Below are positions 33,370-41,876 of a DNA stretch of 64,000 bases, piece after piece. The stretch covers positions 1 through 64,000 of the forward strand of contig CAJUNX010000013.1 in NCBI GenBank assembly GCA_910587865.1, in the 5' to 3' direction. Each line of letters starts with the position of its first letter. Within the stretch, counting starts at the first letter, position 1. The stretch is from an uncultured Roseburia sp. Lineage in GTDB: Bacteria; Bacillota; Clostridia; Lachnospirales; Lachnospiraceae. Below the pieces are notes generated by a model. It ran no database searches. It was not told the DNA's origin and saw nothing but the letters and a program-made list of their open reading frames with translations. Both the position numbers and the translations under genes were made by a program.

Positions 33370-33795
33370 ATGGGAATAGAAAAGGTGGCAGGCAGCGCAG
33401 CGACGCCGTATCAGGGAAGTTCGGCCGTACAAGCTGCACAGACGGCGCCGGAGGCGCATGAGACAGTGATTCGGATGCCGCGGAAAGCGGAGCCGGTATC
33501 GCGGAGGCAGGATTTTTCACTGACCCCGCAGGGCACGGGCGCCGTGGAGAGCGAAGTGGCGGAAGATGCGGGAAAGCAGACCCCGCAGCTTAAGACAGCG
33601 GTGAATGATCTGAATAAGCAGATGACGAGCTCAGAGGCGGTCTTTCGGATTCATGAGAAGACAAACCGCGTCACGATCAAGATTGTCGATAAGTCGACCA
33701 AGGAAGTGTTAAAGGAGTATCCGCCGGAGCAGACGCTCGATATGATTGCCAAGATATGGGAAATTGCAGGGATTCTTGTAGACGAGAAGCGCTAG
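33370..33795 (+). CDS. flaG: FlaG family flagellar protein
   Basis: The protein has 141 residues. ATG 33370 has GGAGG 8 bp upstream. The first ~75 residues are low-complexity. The C-terminal FlaG domain has L-N-K-Q-M, V-F-R-I-H-E-K-T-N-R and V-L-K-E-Y-P-P-E-Q. FlaG influences filament length, and its gene commonly precedes fliD, as here (31 bp gap). Confidence 0.87.
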   Translation: MGIEKVAGSAATPYQGSSAVQAAQTAPEAHETVIRMPRKAEPVSRRQDFSLTPQGTGAVESEVAEDAGKQTPQLKTAVNDLNKQMTSSEAVFRIHEKTNRVTIKIVDKSTKEVLKEYPPEQTLDMIAKIWEIAGILVDEKR

Positions 33796-33826
33796 CGCTC
33801 AAAGAGCAGAAAGGAGCAGGAGAACT

Positions 33827-36562
33827 ATGCCAATTCGTATTACGGGTTTGAACTCGGGGCTGGACACCGAAGCGATCATCTCGGCGCTTGTGTCCTCCTA
33901 CAATTACAAGACAAACAAGTATAAAAAAGCGCAGACCAAGCTTTCCTGGAAGCAGGAGAAGTGGAAGACGCTGAATACCAAGATTTACAGTCTGTACAAC
34001 AGTATCGGAAATCTCAGGTTTTCCAGTGCTTACAATCTGAAAAAGACGACCGTCTCGGATACGACGAAGGCCACGGTCAAGGCGGGAAGCGGCGCGCCGA
34101 ACGGGACGCAGAAGCTGAATATTTTAGAGATTGCGCAGGCAGGATATCTGACCGGCGGCAAGCTTGACGGCAATGTGACAAAGAATACGACGCTTGCGGA
34201 GCTCGGCTATACCGGCGGTGACGGAAAGATTAATGTCACAAAGGGCGACGGGACGACGACCACGATCGAGGTCAGCCAGGGGACCAAGGTATCTGATTTC
34301 CTGACCTCCCTGCAGAAGGCGGGACTGACGGCGAACTACGACGATACGAACAAGAGAATCTATGTCAGTTCGAAGGAGACCGGAAAGAATAATGATTTTA
34401 CGCTGACCGGGGCGAATGCGGACGGCGTCAGCGCGCTCTTTAAGATGGGCTTAAGTGTGGATTCGGATGCGACGAAGGCGACGTATACTTCCTATGCGAA
34501 GTATGTGACGAATGCGCCGGCAGGAACGTCCGTGGAAGATTATGTGAAGGACATGATCACGGCCTATCAGAATGCACAGAAGGATTTCACGCAGAAGACG
34601 AATCAGAATGCGAACCTCTCTGCAGCTTACGGCTATGCGAGCGCTTATGAAGCGATGATGGATGCGCTGGCGAAGACAGGTCTTAACGCCGGCGATCAGG
34701 AGAAGCTTCGGACGCTCCTTGGCATGACGGCGACGCAGCGCGTCAACAGCGTGATGGACGCAAACGGCAATGTTTACACGGCAAAGGGGACGGACAAAGA
34801 CGGCAATGCGATTTTCTCATACAACGATAACGGGACCGAGAAATATATTCAGCGGGTTATCACGTATAAAGACGAAAACGGCGCGAATTATAAGCTGAAT
34901 GCGGATAAGAAGTCCTATACGGATGATGCCGGTACGACCTGGAATGCGACGTCAAAGAAGGACAGCGCGGGCAATGTGATCTATTCGGACGGAAACGGAA
35001 ACGAGAGAACCATTACCAGCACGACTTCCTATTATGAAGCGACGGCGAGCGAGCAGAATACAGGTGAAACGAAATATACGGATGTCAATGGAAACGTATA
35101 TGAGACGAAGAACGGGATTGTGACGACTTCGGACGGAACACAGTATAAGTATGACGCCGCATCCAAGACCTTACAGGAGGTGGACGCGTCCGGTAATGTT
35201 GTTGCATCCGGTAAAACGATCAGTATTGACGATACAAAGACAGCGCCCGTGACAGAGACCGTCTACACGCAGGGAGCTGCACGTACGGATATCAAGCGCT
35301 CGGCGGATGAGCTGTCGGATCTGCGCACAGCGGCCGGCACGAATCTGACAGACGATGATGTGAAAAATCTGACATCCAATATCAGCACGGTGAATACATA
35401 TGAGAAGACGGCCGACAAGCTGGACGATGCGGATCCGTATTCAAAGAAAAATATCACCGCGGCGATCCAGGCAGCATATGCGGCCGGAGACGTATCGGCA
35501 GTGACAAACACGTATGCGCAGATCATCAATAACAATAAGGCAGACATTACGGCGGCAGAAAAGGTGATAGCCGACAACAAAGTTCTTGACGGTCTCTCGA
35601 AGATGGATCTGACGACGCAGGCAGGCCAGGATGCGCTGGATGCATTCGTACAGCAGGCGCAGGATATGAAGGCGACGGTAGATTCTCTGTCAACGCAGGT
35701 GAATACAGGCGCCAAAAAGATTGACGGTTCCGATTCAAAGATCAAGTTAAACGGGATTGAGTACACGAGTTCCGAGAACAACTACTCGATCAACGGACTG
35801 TCGATTGCTGCGACCGGAGTGACCGGAGACGGCGACGCGAATGCGATTACGATCACCACGGCGACCGATACACAGGGACTTTACGATACGATCAAGGATT
35901 TCCTGACGCAGTACAATGCGCTGATCAACGAGATCACCTCTCTCTACAATGCGGAGTCGGCAAAAGGTTACGAGCCGCTGACCAGCGAGGAGAAGGACGC
36001 GATGTCGGATAGCGAGGTAGAGCTGTGGGAGGAGAAGGTCAAATCCGCACTTCTCCGTCGGGATACGACGCTTGGCGGCGTGATGAGTTCGATGACGCTG
36101 GCGATGAGCAAGGGTGTAAAGATCGGGGATAAGACCTACTACCTGTCCTCATTCGGCATCCGTACGCTCGGGTACTTAAACGCACCGGAGAACCAGCACA
36201 ACGCATACCACATTGACGGTGATGAGGATGATATTTCGACAAAGACAAATGCGGATAAGCTGATGGCTGCGATCACATCCGATCCGGATACGGTGATTTC
36301 CTTTATGCAGCAGCTGGCGACCAACCTGTACGACGCGGTGGGTGATAAGATGAGTTCCACATCGTTAAGCAGTGCGTTTACGGTTTACAATGACAAAGAA
36401 ATGGCCTCCGAATACAGCGACTACACCAGTCTGATCAAGAAGTGGGAGGATAAACTGGAAGCACAGGAGGAATACTACTACAAGAAATTCTCACAGATGG
36501 AGACCGCGCTTTCCAAGCTAAACAGCCAAAGCTCGGCGCTTGCCGGCCTGTTTGGAAATTAG
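33827..36562 (+). CDS. fliD: Filament cap protein FliD with a large variable insert
   Basis: The protein has 911 residues, far longer than the ~450-550 of typical FliD. The FliD N-terminus (MPIRITGLNSGLDTEAIISA) and C-terminus (LEAQEEYYYKKFSQMETALS) are intact. The middle (about residues 210-620) is rich in Asn, Gly, Asp, Thr and contains irregular D-x-N-G-N-x-Y/F repeats (DANGNVYTAKG, DKDGNAIFSY, DVNGNVYETK). This exposed cap domain is expected to vary and may bind surfaces. AAAGGAG is upstream. Confidence 0.9.
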   Translation: MPIRITGLNSGLDTEAIISALVSSYNYKTNKYKKAQTKLSWKQEKWKTLNTKIYSLYNSIGNLRFSSAYNLKKTTVSDTTKATVKAGSGAPNGTQKLNILEIAQAGYLTGGKLDGNVTKNTTLAELGYTGGDGKINVTKGDGTTTTIEVSQGTKVSDFLTSLQKAGLTANYDDTNKRIYVSSKETGKNNDFTLTGANADGVSALFKMGLSVDSDATKATYTSYAKYVTNAPAGTSVEDYVKDMITAYQNAQKDFTQKTNQNANLSAAYGYASAYEAMMDALAKTGLNAGDQEKLRTLLGMTATQRVNSVMDANGNVYTAKGTDKDGNAIFSYNDNGTEKYIQRVITYKDENGANYKLNADKKSYTDDAGTTWNATSKKDSAGNVIYSDGNGNERTITSTTSYYEATASEQNTGETKYTDVNGNVYETKNGIVTTSDGTQYKYDAASKTLQEVDASGNVVASGKTISIDDTKTAPVTETVYTQGAARTDIKRSADELSDLRTAAGTNLTDDDVKNLTSNISTVNTYEKTADKLDDADPYSKKNITAAIQAAYAAGDVSAVTNTYAQIINNNKADITAAEKVIADNKVLDGLSKMDLTTQAGQDALDAFVQQAQDMKATVDSLSTQVNTGAKKIDGSDSKIKLNGIEYTSSENNYSINGLSIAATGVTGDGDANAITITTATDTQGLYDTIKDFLTQYNALINEITSLYNAESAKGYEPLTSEEKDAMSDSEVELWEEKVKSALLRRDTTLGGVMSSMTLAMSKGVKIGDKTYYLSSFGIRTLGYLNAPENQHNAYHIDGDEDDISTKTNADKLMAAITSDPDTVISFMQQLATNLYDAVGDKMSSTSLSSAFTVYNDKEMASEYSDYTSLIKKWEDKLEAQEEYYYKKFSQMETALSKLNSQSSALAGLFGN

Positions 36563-36601
36563 GAGTCAGGTAACGTCTGATGATTGAAAAATGAGCATGA
36601 T

Positions 36602-36636
36602 ATCCTGCGTGAAACGGAATTTGTTTTGCGCAGGAT
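36602..36636 (+). other. Intercistronic hairpin between fliD and fliS
   Basis: ATCCTGCG (36602-36609) pairs with CGCAGGAT (36629-36636). No T-run follows, so a processing or stability role is more likely than termination. Confidence 0.35.
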
Positions 36637-36663
36637 CGCTTTCGTAAGACAGGAGGACAGAGA

Positions 36664-37044
36664 ATGCTGGCAAATCAGGGCTATGCAGCATATGCGAATA
36701 ACAAGGTTGCGACGGCCTCTCCGGGAGAGCTGACACTGATGCTCTATGAAGGGGCAATCAAGTTCTGTAATATTGCGATTGTCGGAGTGGAAGAGAAGAA
36801 TATTCAAAAGGCGCACACGAATATTATCAAAGTAGAAAATATTATCGAAGAGTTTCAGAGCACGCTCAACCACAATTATCCGGTGGCGAAAGATTTTGAC
36901 GCAGTCTATACGTATCTGATGGACCGGTTAAGAGAAGCAAACTTCAAAAAGGACAAAGAGATCCTTGAAGAGGTATTAAAACATCTGCGTACCATGCGGG
37001 ATACGTGGAAGGAAGTCATGCAGCTGGCGCGGGCGCAGCAATAA
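36664..37044 (+). CDS. fliS: Flagellin export chaperone FliS
   Basis: The protein has 126 residues with AGGAGG upstream. Conserved features are Y-x-x-N-K-V-x-T-A-S-P-G-E-L-T-L-M-L-Y-E-G-A and a C-terminal M-R-D-T-W-K-E-V. FliS binds the flagellin C-terminus and prevents polymerisation in the cytoplasm. Confidence 0.94.
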   Translation: MLANQGYAAYANNKVATASPGELTLMLYEGAIKFCNIAIVGVEEKNIQKAHTNIIKVENIIEEFQSTLNHNYPVAKDFDAVYTYLMDRLREANFKKDKEILEEVLKHLRTMRDTWKEVMQLARAQQ

Positions 37045-37067
37045 TACGGCAGACACAGGGAGAATGT

Positions 37068-37547
37068 ATGGAAAAAAGCAGATATATCCCCATAATGATA
37101 CAGAGCCTGAAGAAAAAAGAAGAGGTGCTTGATGCCATCATCCGTATCAATCAGCGGCAGAAGGAAGAACTGGATAATCCGTCGCTGGATCCGGATGATT
37201 TTGACGCGACCTTTGCGGAAAAAGAAAAGCTGATTGATCAGCTCGATACCTTAGATAGCGGTTTTCAGGAGCTGTTTGAGAAGATCCGCGGCGACCTGAC
37301 CCGGAATCAGAAGGAATACCGGGAGGAGATTGCGCAGATGCAGGAGTGCATCCGCCGGCTCACGGCAAAGAGCGCGGATATTCAGACGCAGGAAGCACGC
37401 AATAAAACACTGATGGAGCAGAAGTTTGCATCCGTCCGCAGACAGGCCAGGGAAGTCAGGAAGAGCCAGAAGATCGTAAACCAGTATTATAAGAATATGA
37501 TGAAGACAAACTACATTGAACCGCAGTTTACGGACAATAAGAAATAA
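37068..37547 (+). CDS. FliT/FlgN-like flagellar chaperone
   Basis: The protein has 159 residues, all helical with strong heptad character. The start at 37068 follows AGGGAGAA; a longer in-frame start inside fliS lacks a ribosome site. By position directly after fliS and by structure it is probably the FliD chaperone (FliT function), although sequence similarity to FliT is weak by eye. It is the last gene before the flagellin promoter. Confidence 0.6.
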   Translation: MEKSRYIPIMIQSLKKKEEVLDAIIRINQRQKEELDNPSLDPDDFDATFAEKEKLIDQLDTLDSGFQELFEKIRGDLTRNQKEYREEIAQMQECIRRLTAKSADIQTQEARNKTLMEQKFASVRRQAREVRKSQKIVNQYYKNMMKTNYIEPQFTDNKK

Positions 37548-37577
37548 GATTTCTGCAAAAATTTCTTTTTAATGGTA

Positions 37578-37604
37578 TAATGTATCGGAACAATCTTCCG
37601 ATAT
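37578..37604 (+). promoter_or_regulatory. SigD-type promoter for the first flagellin
   Basis: TAAT at 37578-37581 and TCCGATAT at 37597-37604 have 15-bp spacing. The leader is about 130 nt and carries the CsrA-type hairpin at 37699-37716. Confidence 0.75.
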
Positions 37605-37698
37605 ATAATACAAGTAAGTCAGATGAGTTACTTTGTGGCGGATGTCAGATGGAGCGTACGGCCGGAAGACAGAAGCCGCATCAAAAAATCATTATTTA

Positions 37699-37731
37699 TG
37701 TAGCATGGAAGCTACAACATATTCAAGGAGG
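37699..37731 (+). promoter_or_regulatory. CsrA-type binding region in first flagellin leader
   Basis: TGTAGC (37699-37704) / GCTACA (37711-37716) form a 6-bp stem with loop ATGGAA, which exposes a GGA. The Shine-Dalgarno AAGGAGG (37725-37731) provides a second GGA about 20 nt downstream. The same structure with a compensatory pair change is present in the second flagellin leader. Confidence 0.75.
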
Positions 37732-37739
37732 AAATAATC

Positions 37740-38576
37740 ATGGTAGTACAGCACAATCTTACAGCAATGAATTCTAACAGACAGTTAGGTATCACAACTG
37801 GTCAGCAGGCAAAGTCTTCCGAGAAGTTATCTTCCGGATATAAGATCAACCGTGCAGCGGACGACGCAGCAGGCTTAACGATTTCCGAGAAGATGAGAAG
37901 CCAGGTAAGAGGCTTAAACAAGGCTTCTTCGAACGCTCAGGACGGCGTATCCTTAATCCAGGTTGCTGAGGGTGCGTTAAATGAGACTCATTCCATCTTA
38001 CAGCGTATGAATGAGCTTGCAACCCAGGCTGCAAACGATACGAATACCTCGATCGACCGCAAGGCAATCCAGGCAGAGTTAAAGCAGCTGACCTCTGAGA
38101 TCGACAGAATTCAGTCTACCACACAGTTCAATACACAGAACTTACTGGATGGTTCTTTCTCTTCGAAGAATCTTCAGGTTGGATCTCTTTCTGGCCAGGC
38201 GATTTCGATCAGCATTGATAACATGAATGCAGCTGCAATCGGTTTGACAGATCTTCAGGCGAATTTGGAAAGCGATTCGTTTGTATTCAGCTTTGGTTCC
38301 GCAGGTTCCGCAATGGATATGATCCAGAGCGCAATCAATGTAGTATCCGAGCAGAGATCTGCACTTGGTGCAATCCAGAATCGTTTGGAGCACACGATTG
38401 CAAACCTTGACAATATCTCTGAGAATACTCAGGCTGCTGAGTCCCGTATCCGTGATACAGATATGGCGGAAGAGATGGTTGAGTACAGCAAGAACAACAT
38501 CCTTGCTCAGGCAGGACAGTCCATGCTGGCTCAGGCAAATCAGTCTACTCAGGGTGTACTGTCACTGTTACAGTAA
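37740..38576 (+). CDS. Flagellin, first copy
   Basis: The protein has 278 residues, a compact flagellin. The N-terminal D0/D1 (MVVQHNLTAMNSNRQLGITT ... SSGYKINRAADDAAGLTISE) and the C-terminal D1/D0 (ENTQAAESRIRDTDMAEEMV ... QSTQGVLSLLQ) are canonical; the variable middle (~155-205) is short. It differs from the second copy mainly in that middle. Expression signals are a SigD-type promoter, a CsrA hairpin and a strong SD. It is the likely acceptor of the glycan built by the island downstream. Confidence 0.96.
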   Translation: MVVQHNLTAMNSNRQLGITTGQQAKSSEKLSSGYKINRAADDAAGLTISEKMRSQVRGLNKASSNAQDGVSLIQVAEGALNETHSILQRMNELATQAANDTNTSIDRKAIQAELKQLTSEIDRIQSTTQFNTQNLLDGSFSSKNLQVGSLSGQAISISIDNMNAAAIGLTDLQANLESDSFVFSFGSAGSAMDMIQSAINVVSEQRSALGAIQNRLEHTIANLDNISENTQAAESRIRDTDMAEEMVEYSKNNILAQAGQSMLAQANQSTQGVLSLLQ

Positions 38577-38587
38577 TTTGTGTAATC

Positions 38588-38615
38588 ATTTGGCGGCATG
38601 AATATGCCGCCAAAT
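38588..38615 (+). terminator. Perfect hairpin between the two flagellin genes
   Basis: ATTTGGCGGCAT (38588-38599) pairs with ATGCCGCCAAAT (38604-38615), a 12-bp stem with a 4-nt loop. It lacks a T-run, so it may be a leaky terminator or 3'-end stabiliser. No SigD-like promoter is visible for the second copy. Confidence 0.5.
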
Positions 38616-38644
38616 TGAACAAAATTATTTAACAAAGTAATATT

Positions 38645-38677
38645 TGCAGCATGGAAGCTGCAGTAAATTCAAGGAGG
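38645..38677 (+). promoter_or_regulatory. CsrA-type binding region in second flagellin leader
   Basis: TGCAGC (38645-38650) / GCTGCA (38657-38662) form a 6-bp stem with loop ATGGAA, and SD AAGGAGG lies at 38671-38677. The third stem pair is C-G here and T-A in the first leader, with loop and SD conserved. Confidence 0.75.
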
Positions 38678-38686
38678 AAAATAATT

Positions 38687-39523
38687 ATGGTAGTACAGCA
38701 CAATCTTACGGCAATGAATTCCAACAGACAGTTAGGTATCACGACCGGAATGCAGGCAAAGTCTTCCGAGAAGTTATCTTCCGGATATAAGATCAACCGT
38801 GCAGCGGACGACGCAGCAGGCTTAACGATTTCCGAGAAGATGAGAAGCCAGGTAAGAGGCTTAAACAAGGCTTCTTCAAACGCTCAGGACGGCGTATCCT
38901 TAATCCAGGTTGCTGAGGGTGCATTAAACGAGACTCACTCTATCTTACAGCGTATGAATGAGCTTGCAACCCAGGCTGCAAATGATACGAATACCTCGCT
39001 CGACCGCAAGGCAATTCAGGCAGAGTTAAAGCAGCTGACTTCTGAGATCGACAGAATCCAGTCCACGACACAGTTCAATACACAGAACTTACTGGATGGT
39101 ACGTTCTCATCGAAGAATCTTCAGGTTGGATCCCTTTCCGGGCAGAAGATCTCTATCAGCATTGAGAAAATGGATGCAAAGAATATTGGTCTTTCCAAGC
39201 TGGCAAGCAGCTTAGACGTAAGCACCTTTGTTCTCAGCTTTGGACCGGCTGGCTCCGCAATGGATCAGATCCAGGCTGCAATCAACAAAGTATCCGAGCA
39301 GAGATCTGCACTTGGTGCAATTCAGAATCGTTTAGAGCACACGATTGCAAACCTTGACAATATCTCTGAGAATACTCAGGCTGCTGAGTCCCGTATCCGT
39401 GATACAGATATGGCGGAAGAGATGGTTGAGTACAGCAAGAACAATATCCTTGCTCAGGCAGGACAGTCTATGCTTGCTCAGGCAAATCAGTCTACTCAGG
39501 GTGTATTATCACTGTTACAGTAA
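38687..39523 (+). CDS. Flagellin, second copy
   Basis: The protein has 278 residues, the same length as the first copy and near-identical over the first ~150 and last ~70 residues. The central region differs (KISISIEKMDAKNIGLSKLA against AISISIDNMNAAAIGLTDLQ). ATG 38687 follows AAGGAGGAAAATAATT; a longer in-frame start would run through the CsrA hairpin. DNA identity with the first copy is very high at both ends, so gene conversion is likely. A terminator follows. Confidence 0.96.
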   Translation: MVVQHNLTAMNSNRQLGITTGMQAKSSEKLSSGYKINRAADDAAGLTISEKMRSQVRGLNKASSNAQDGVSLIQVAEGALNETHSILQRMNELATQAANDTNTSLDRKAIQAELKQLTSEIDRIQSTTQFNTQNLLDGTFSSKNLQVGSLSGQKISISIEKMDAKNIGLSKLASSLDVSTFVLSFGPAGSAMDQIQAAINKVSEQRSALGAIQNRLEHTIANLDNISENTQAAESRIRDTDMAEEMVEYSKNNILAQAGQSMLAQANQSTQGVLSLLQ

Positions 39524-39533
39524 TCATCAGACG

Positions 39534-39570
39534 AATAAAACCGGCAGCGAGCTGCCGGTTTTATTTTCTT
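39534..39570 (+). terminator. Intrinsic terminator after the flagellins
   Basis: AATAAAACCGGCAGC (39534-39548) pairs with GCTGCCGGTTTTATT (39551-39565), followed by TTCTTT. Confidence 0.9.
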
Positions 39571-39595
39571 TATAGAAAGGCTAAATCAGGTAAGA

Positions 39596-39877
39596 ATGAA
39601 TCAGGATGGAGCAAATCTGGTGGCACAGATGGAAGAGTGCGCCATTTTTTTTTATCAGAATAAAGAACAAAAAGCATATGATGCGCTTCAGAGTCTTCTT
39701 CCACAGATAAATGATATTTTGCAGGAAATGAATGAAAGCGCAAAGGTCTGTTCGGATACTTTGGGAATTGTTGCTGCATTTGTAGAGGCTATTCAGAGAA
39801 AACATACGCTTGCACTTGCGGATCTATTAGCTTATGATATACAGAGATTATTCAGAGAAATGGGGAAGCAGCCGTGA
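39596..39877 (+). CDS. Small all-helical protein preceding maf
   Basis: The protein has 93 residues, is predicted helical and soluble, and has no known motif. Its C-terminal half (AAFVEAIQRKHTLALADLLA) has the same hydrophobic pattern as part of the 120-residue protein at 59551-59913 (LAVGDAIAAKDDVKLAAAFA); common ancestry is suggested, not shown. It is translationally coupled to the Maf gene (GTGA overlap), so a joint role in flagellin modification is plausible. The ribosome site is weak. Confidence 0.65.
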   Translation: MNQDGANLVAQMEECAIFFYQNKEQKAYDALQSLLPQINDILQEMNESAKVCSDTLGIVAAFVEAIQRKHTLALADLLAYDIQRLFREMGKQP

Positions 39878-41760
39878 CAGAAGTTCAGTCAAGAAACGAA
39901 GAAGCAATCAATAATAAGTTTGGGGAGAAATTTTACCAAAAATATCAGGAATTGCAGAAACAGTCAAATAATAGATGCTATATCCAGACATGTGCCAATG
40001 GTCAAACTATAATCTGTCAGGTTCGGGATAATTACGAATGGCGTATGAATAGTGTCCATGATCCGGATCGGGCGGCGAAATTCTTTGCAGAAAGATATAA
40101 GGACCTGCGGGATTATGCGGTTATATGCGTATTTGGATTATCAGATGGCAGAGTACTGAACCAACTGCTCAAGTATTGTAATGATACACAAATTATTTTG
40201 ATTTATGAACCAGATACAGATATTTTTTTAACTACGATGAAGAATTTTCCGTTGGACAAGGTATTTGCGAAAAATGCGAACGTCTCGCTGGCCGTAAAAG
40301 GAATTAATGAAAAGGATTTTGGCAGATTGTTACAGGCAGTGATCAATGACCAGAACTGGCGGCTGGTAACGGACTGTATTTTGCCCAATTATGATATTAT
40401 TTATACGAAAGAATGTAAGGAATTTATAGATTTGATGCGGTATATTTCCAGAAATCATATGCTGATGAAAAATACAAAGGTTAGTAGTTCACCGTTGATG
40501 GGAGATCACACGCTTTCTAATTTACCATATGTTTTGAGAGGAAGTTCTATTAATGAATTAAAGAAACAATTTGAGCAGATAGACATGGAGGGAACGCCGG
40601 CGATTATTGTGTCGGCTGGTCCGTCCCTGGATCGGAATATCAGAGAACTGAAAAAGGCGGAGGGGCGGGCATTTGTGATTGCTGTGGATTCCGCTCTGAA
40701 GGCTTTGGTACGTGAGAAGATTCATTTTCAGATGGCGATCAGTGTGGATCCCAGGAAACCGGAATATGTGTTTGCGGATGACAGGGTCTACGAATACCCG
40801 TATGTACTCTCCAGCTATTCGGCGGATTTCCTGGCAAGGGAGATCAGGGGAAGACTTTTTTTTGATTCCAGCTTTGGGAGCGGTACACTTCATAAAATTA
40901 TAAAGCAGGTGACGGGAAAAGAGCTGGGAATGATGCGATCCGGAGGATCCGTGGCGACCAATGCCTTTTGGATTGCGACAGAACTGGGATTTCGGGAAAT
41001 TATTTTGGTTGGCCAGGATCTTGCCTTTACGGATGGCCGTGGCCATGTGACCGGTTTTGCGGAGTCAGAGCAGGCGAACCGAAAGCTTGCAGAAAACAGC
41101 TCGCATATGGTGGTTAAGGCAATGGATGGCGGATGGCTGACGACAGATATTCAGATGGATAACTATCGGCAGTGGTTCGAGACGAAAATTCAGGAACAGA
41201 AAGATACGGTGACTGTCTACAACGCAACAGCAGCGGGGGCAAGGATCGATGGAACAATCGAGATTTCCCTGAATGATGCGATTGCCAGGCTTTGCAGAAA
41301 AGAGAGGGATTTCGATCAGATCATTGCGGATGTGCCGGATCTCGCCACGAAGGCGGAGCAGGAAGAGCTCTGTGAGAAGTATATGGGGTATGAGAGTGAA
41401 TTTGACAGACTTCGGGAAAAATTGCAGGAAGGGATCGCCGTATATGACCGGTTCCTTGCGCTGGAACATCAGAAAAACCGCGATCAGGCGGAATACAGGG
41501 AACTTTTGGAAAAGATAAAAGAGATTAACGAGCTGGAAAAAGAAGATTATATGGATCTGATCGGTATGTACACACAGGAGGAGACTTATAATGCAACGGC
41601 AGATATCTATCTGGCCAAAGAACTGACGATTGCAGAGATTGCAGAACGTGGAAGACGACTTTTACAGGAATATATAAAGGGAATGGAAATCTGCCGGGAG
41701 CATATAGAGAGAATCCTGATGCCAGAACTAAAGAAGATGTGCCGGGACGGACTGGAATAG
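39874..41760 (+). CDS. Maf-type motility-associated glycosyltransferase
   Basis: The protein has 628 residues, with a GTG start overlapping the previous stop. The central domain of the MAF_flag10/DUF115 type (about residues 200-450) includes P-A-I-I-V-S-A-G-P-S-L-D, F-Q-M-A-I-S-V-D-P, S-G-G-S-V-A-T-N-A-F and I-I-L-V-G-Q-D-L-A-F-T-D-G. Maf proteins transfer nonulosonic acids (pseudaminic or legionaminic type) to Ser/Thr of flagellin before export. The leg-type genes at 59995-64000 would supply the donor. GC content in the 5' half is visibly lower than the neighbours. Confidence 0.88.
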   Translation: MTEVQSRNEEAINNKFGEKFYQKYQELQKQSNNRCYIQTCANGQTIICQVRDNYEWRMNSVHDPDRAAKFFAERYKDLRDYAVICVFGLSDGRVLNQLLKYCNDTQIILIYEPDTDIFLTTMKNFPLDKVFAKNANVSLAVKGINEKDFGRLLQAVINDQNWRLVTDCILPNYDIIYTKECKEFIDLMRYISRNHMLMKNTKVSSSPLMGDHTLSNLPYVLRGSSINELKKQFEQIDMEGTPAIIVSAGPSLDRNIRELKKAEGRAFVIAVDSALKALVREKIHFQMAISVDPRKPEYVFADDRVYEYPYVLSSYSADFLAREIRGRLFFDSSFGSGTLHKIIKQVTGKELGMMRSGGSVATNAFWIATELGFREIILVGQDLAFTDGRGHVTGFAESEQANRKLAENSSHMVVKAMDGGWLTTDIQMDNYRQWFETKIQEQKDTVTVYNATAAGARIDGTIEISLNDAIARLCRKERDFDQIIADVPDLATKAEQEELCEKYMGYESEFDRLREKLQEGIAVYDRFLALEHQKNRDQAEYRELLEKIKEINELEKEDYMDLIGMYTQEETYNATADIYLAKELTIAEIAERGRRLLQEYIKGMEICREHIERILMPELKKMCRDGLE

Positions 41761-41876
41761 AAACCGGATGCCGAATAGACCAAACCGGACCAGGCAGGAA
41801 TGGAAAGCGGATTTAAGAGGCCAGACAGGAATGGATGGCAGAAATTCCAATGCGGAAAGGGGGGAGATATGTCAGA

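Noticed and set aside
37580..37777. 65-codon open frame across the first flagellin leader
   Set aside because: It runs through the SigD promoter, the CsrA hairpin and the flagellin start in another frame, and has no ribosome site.
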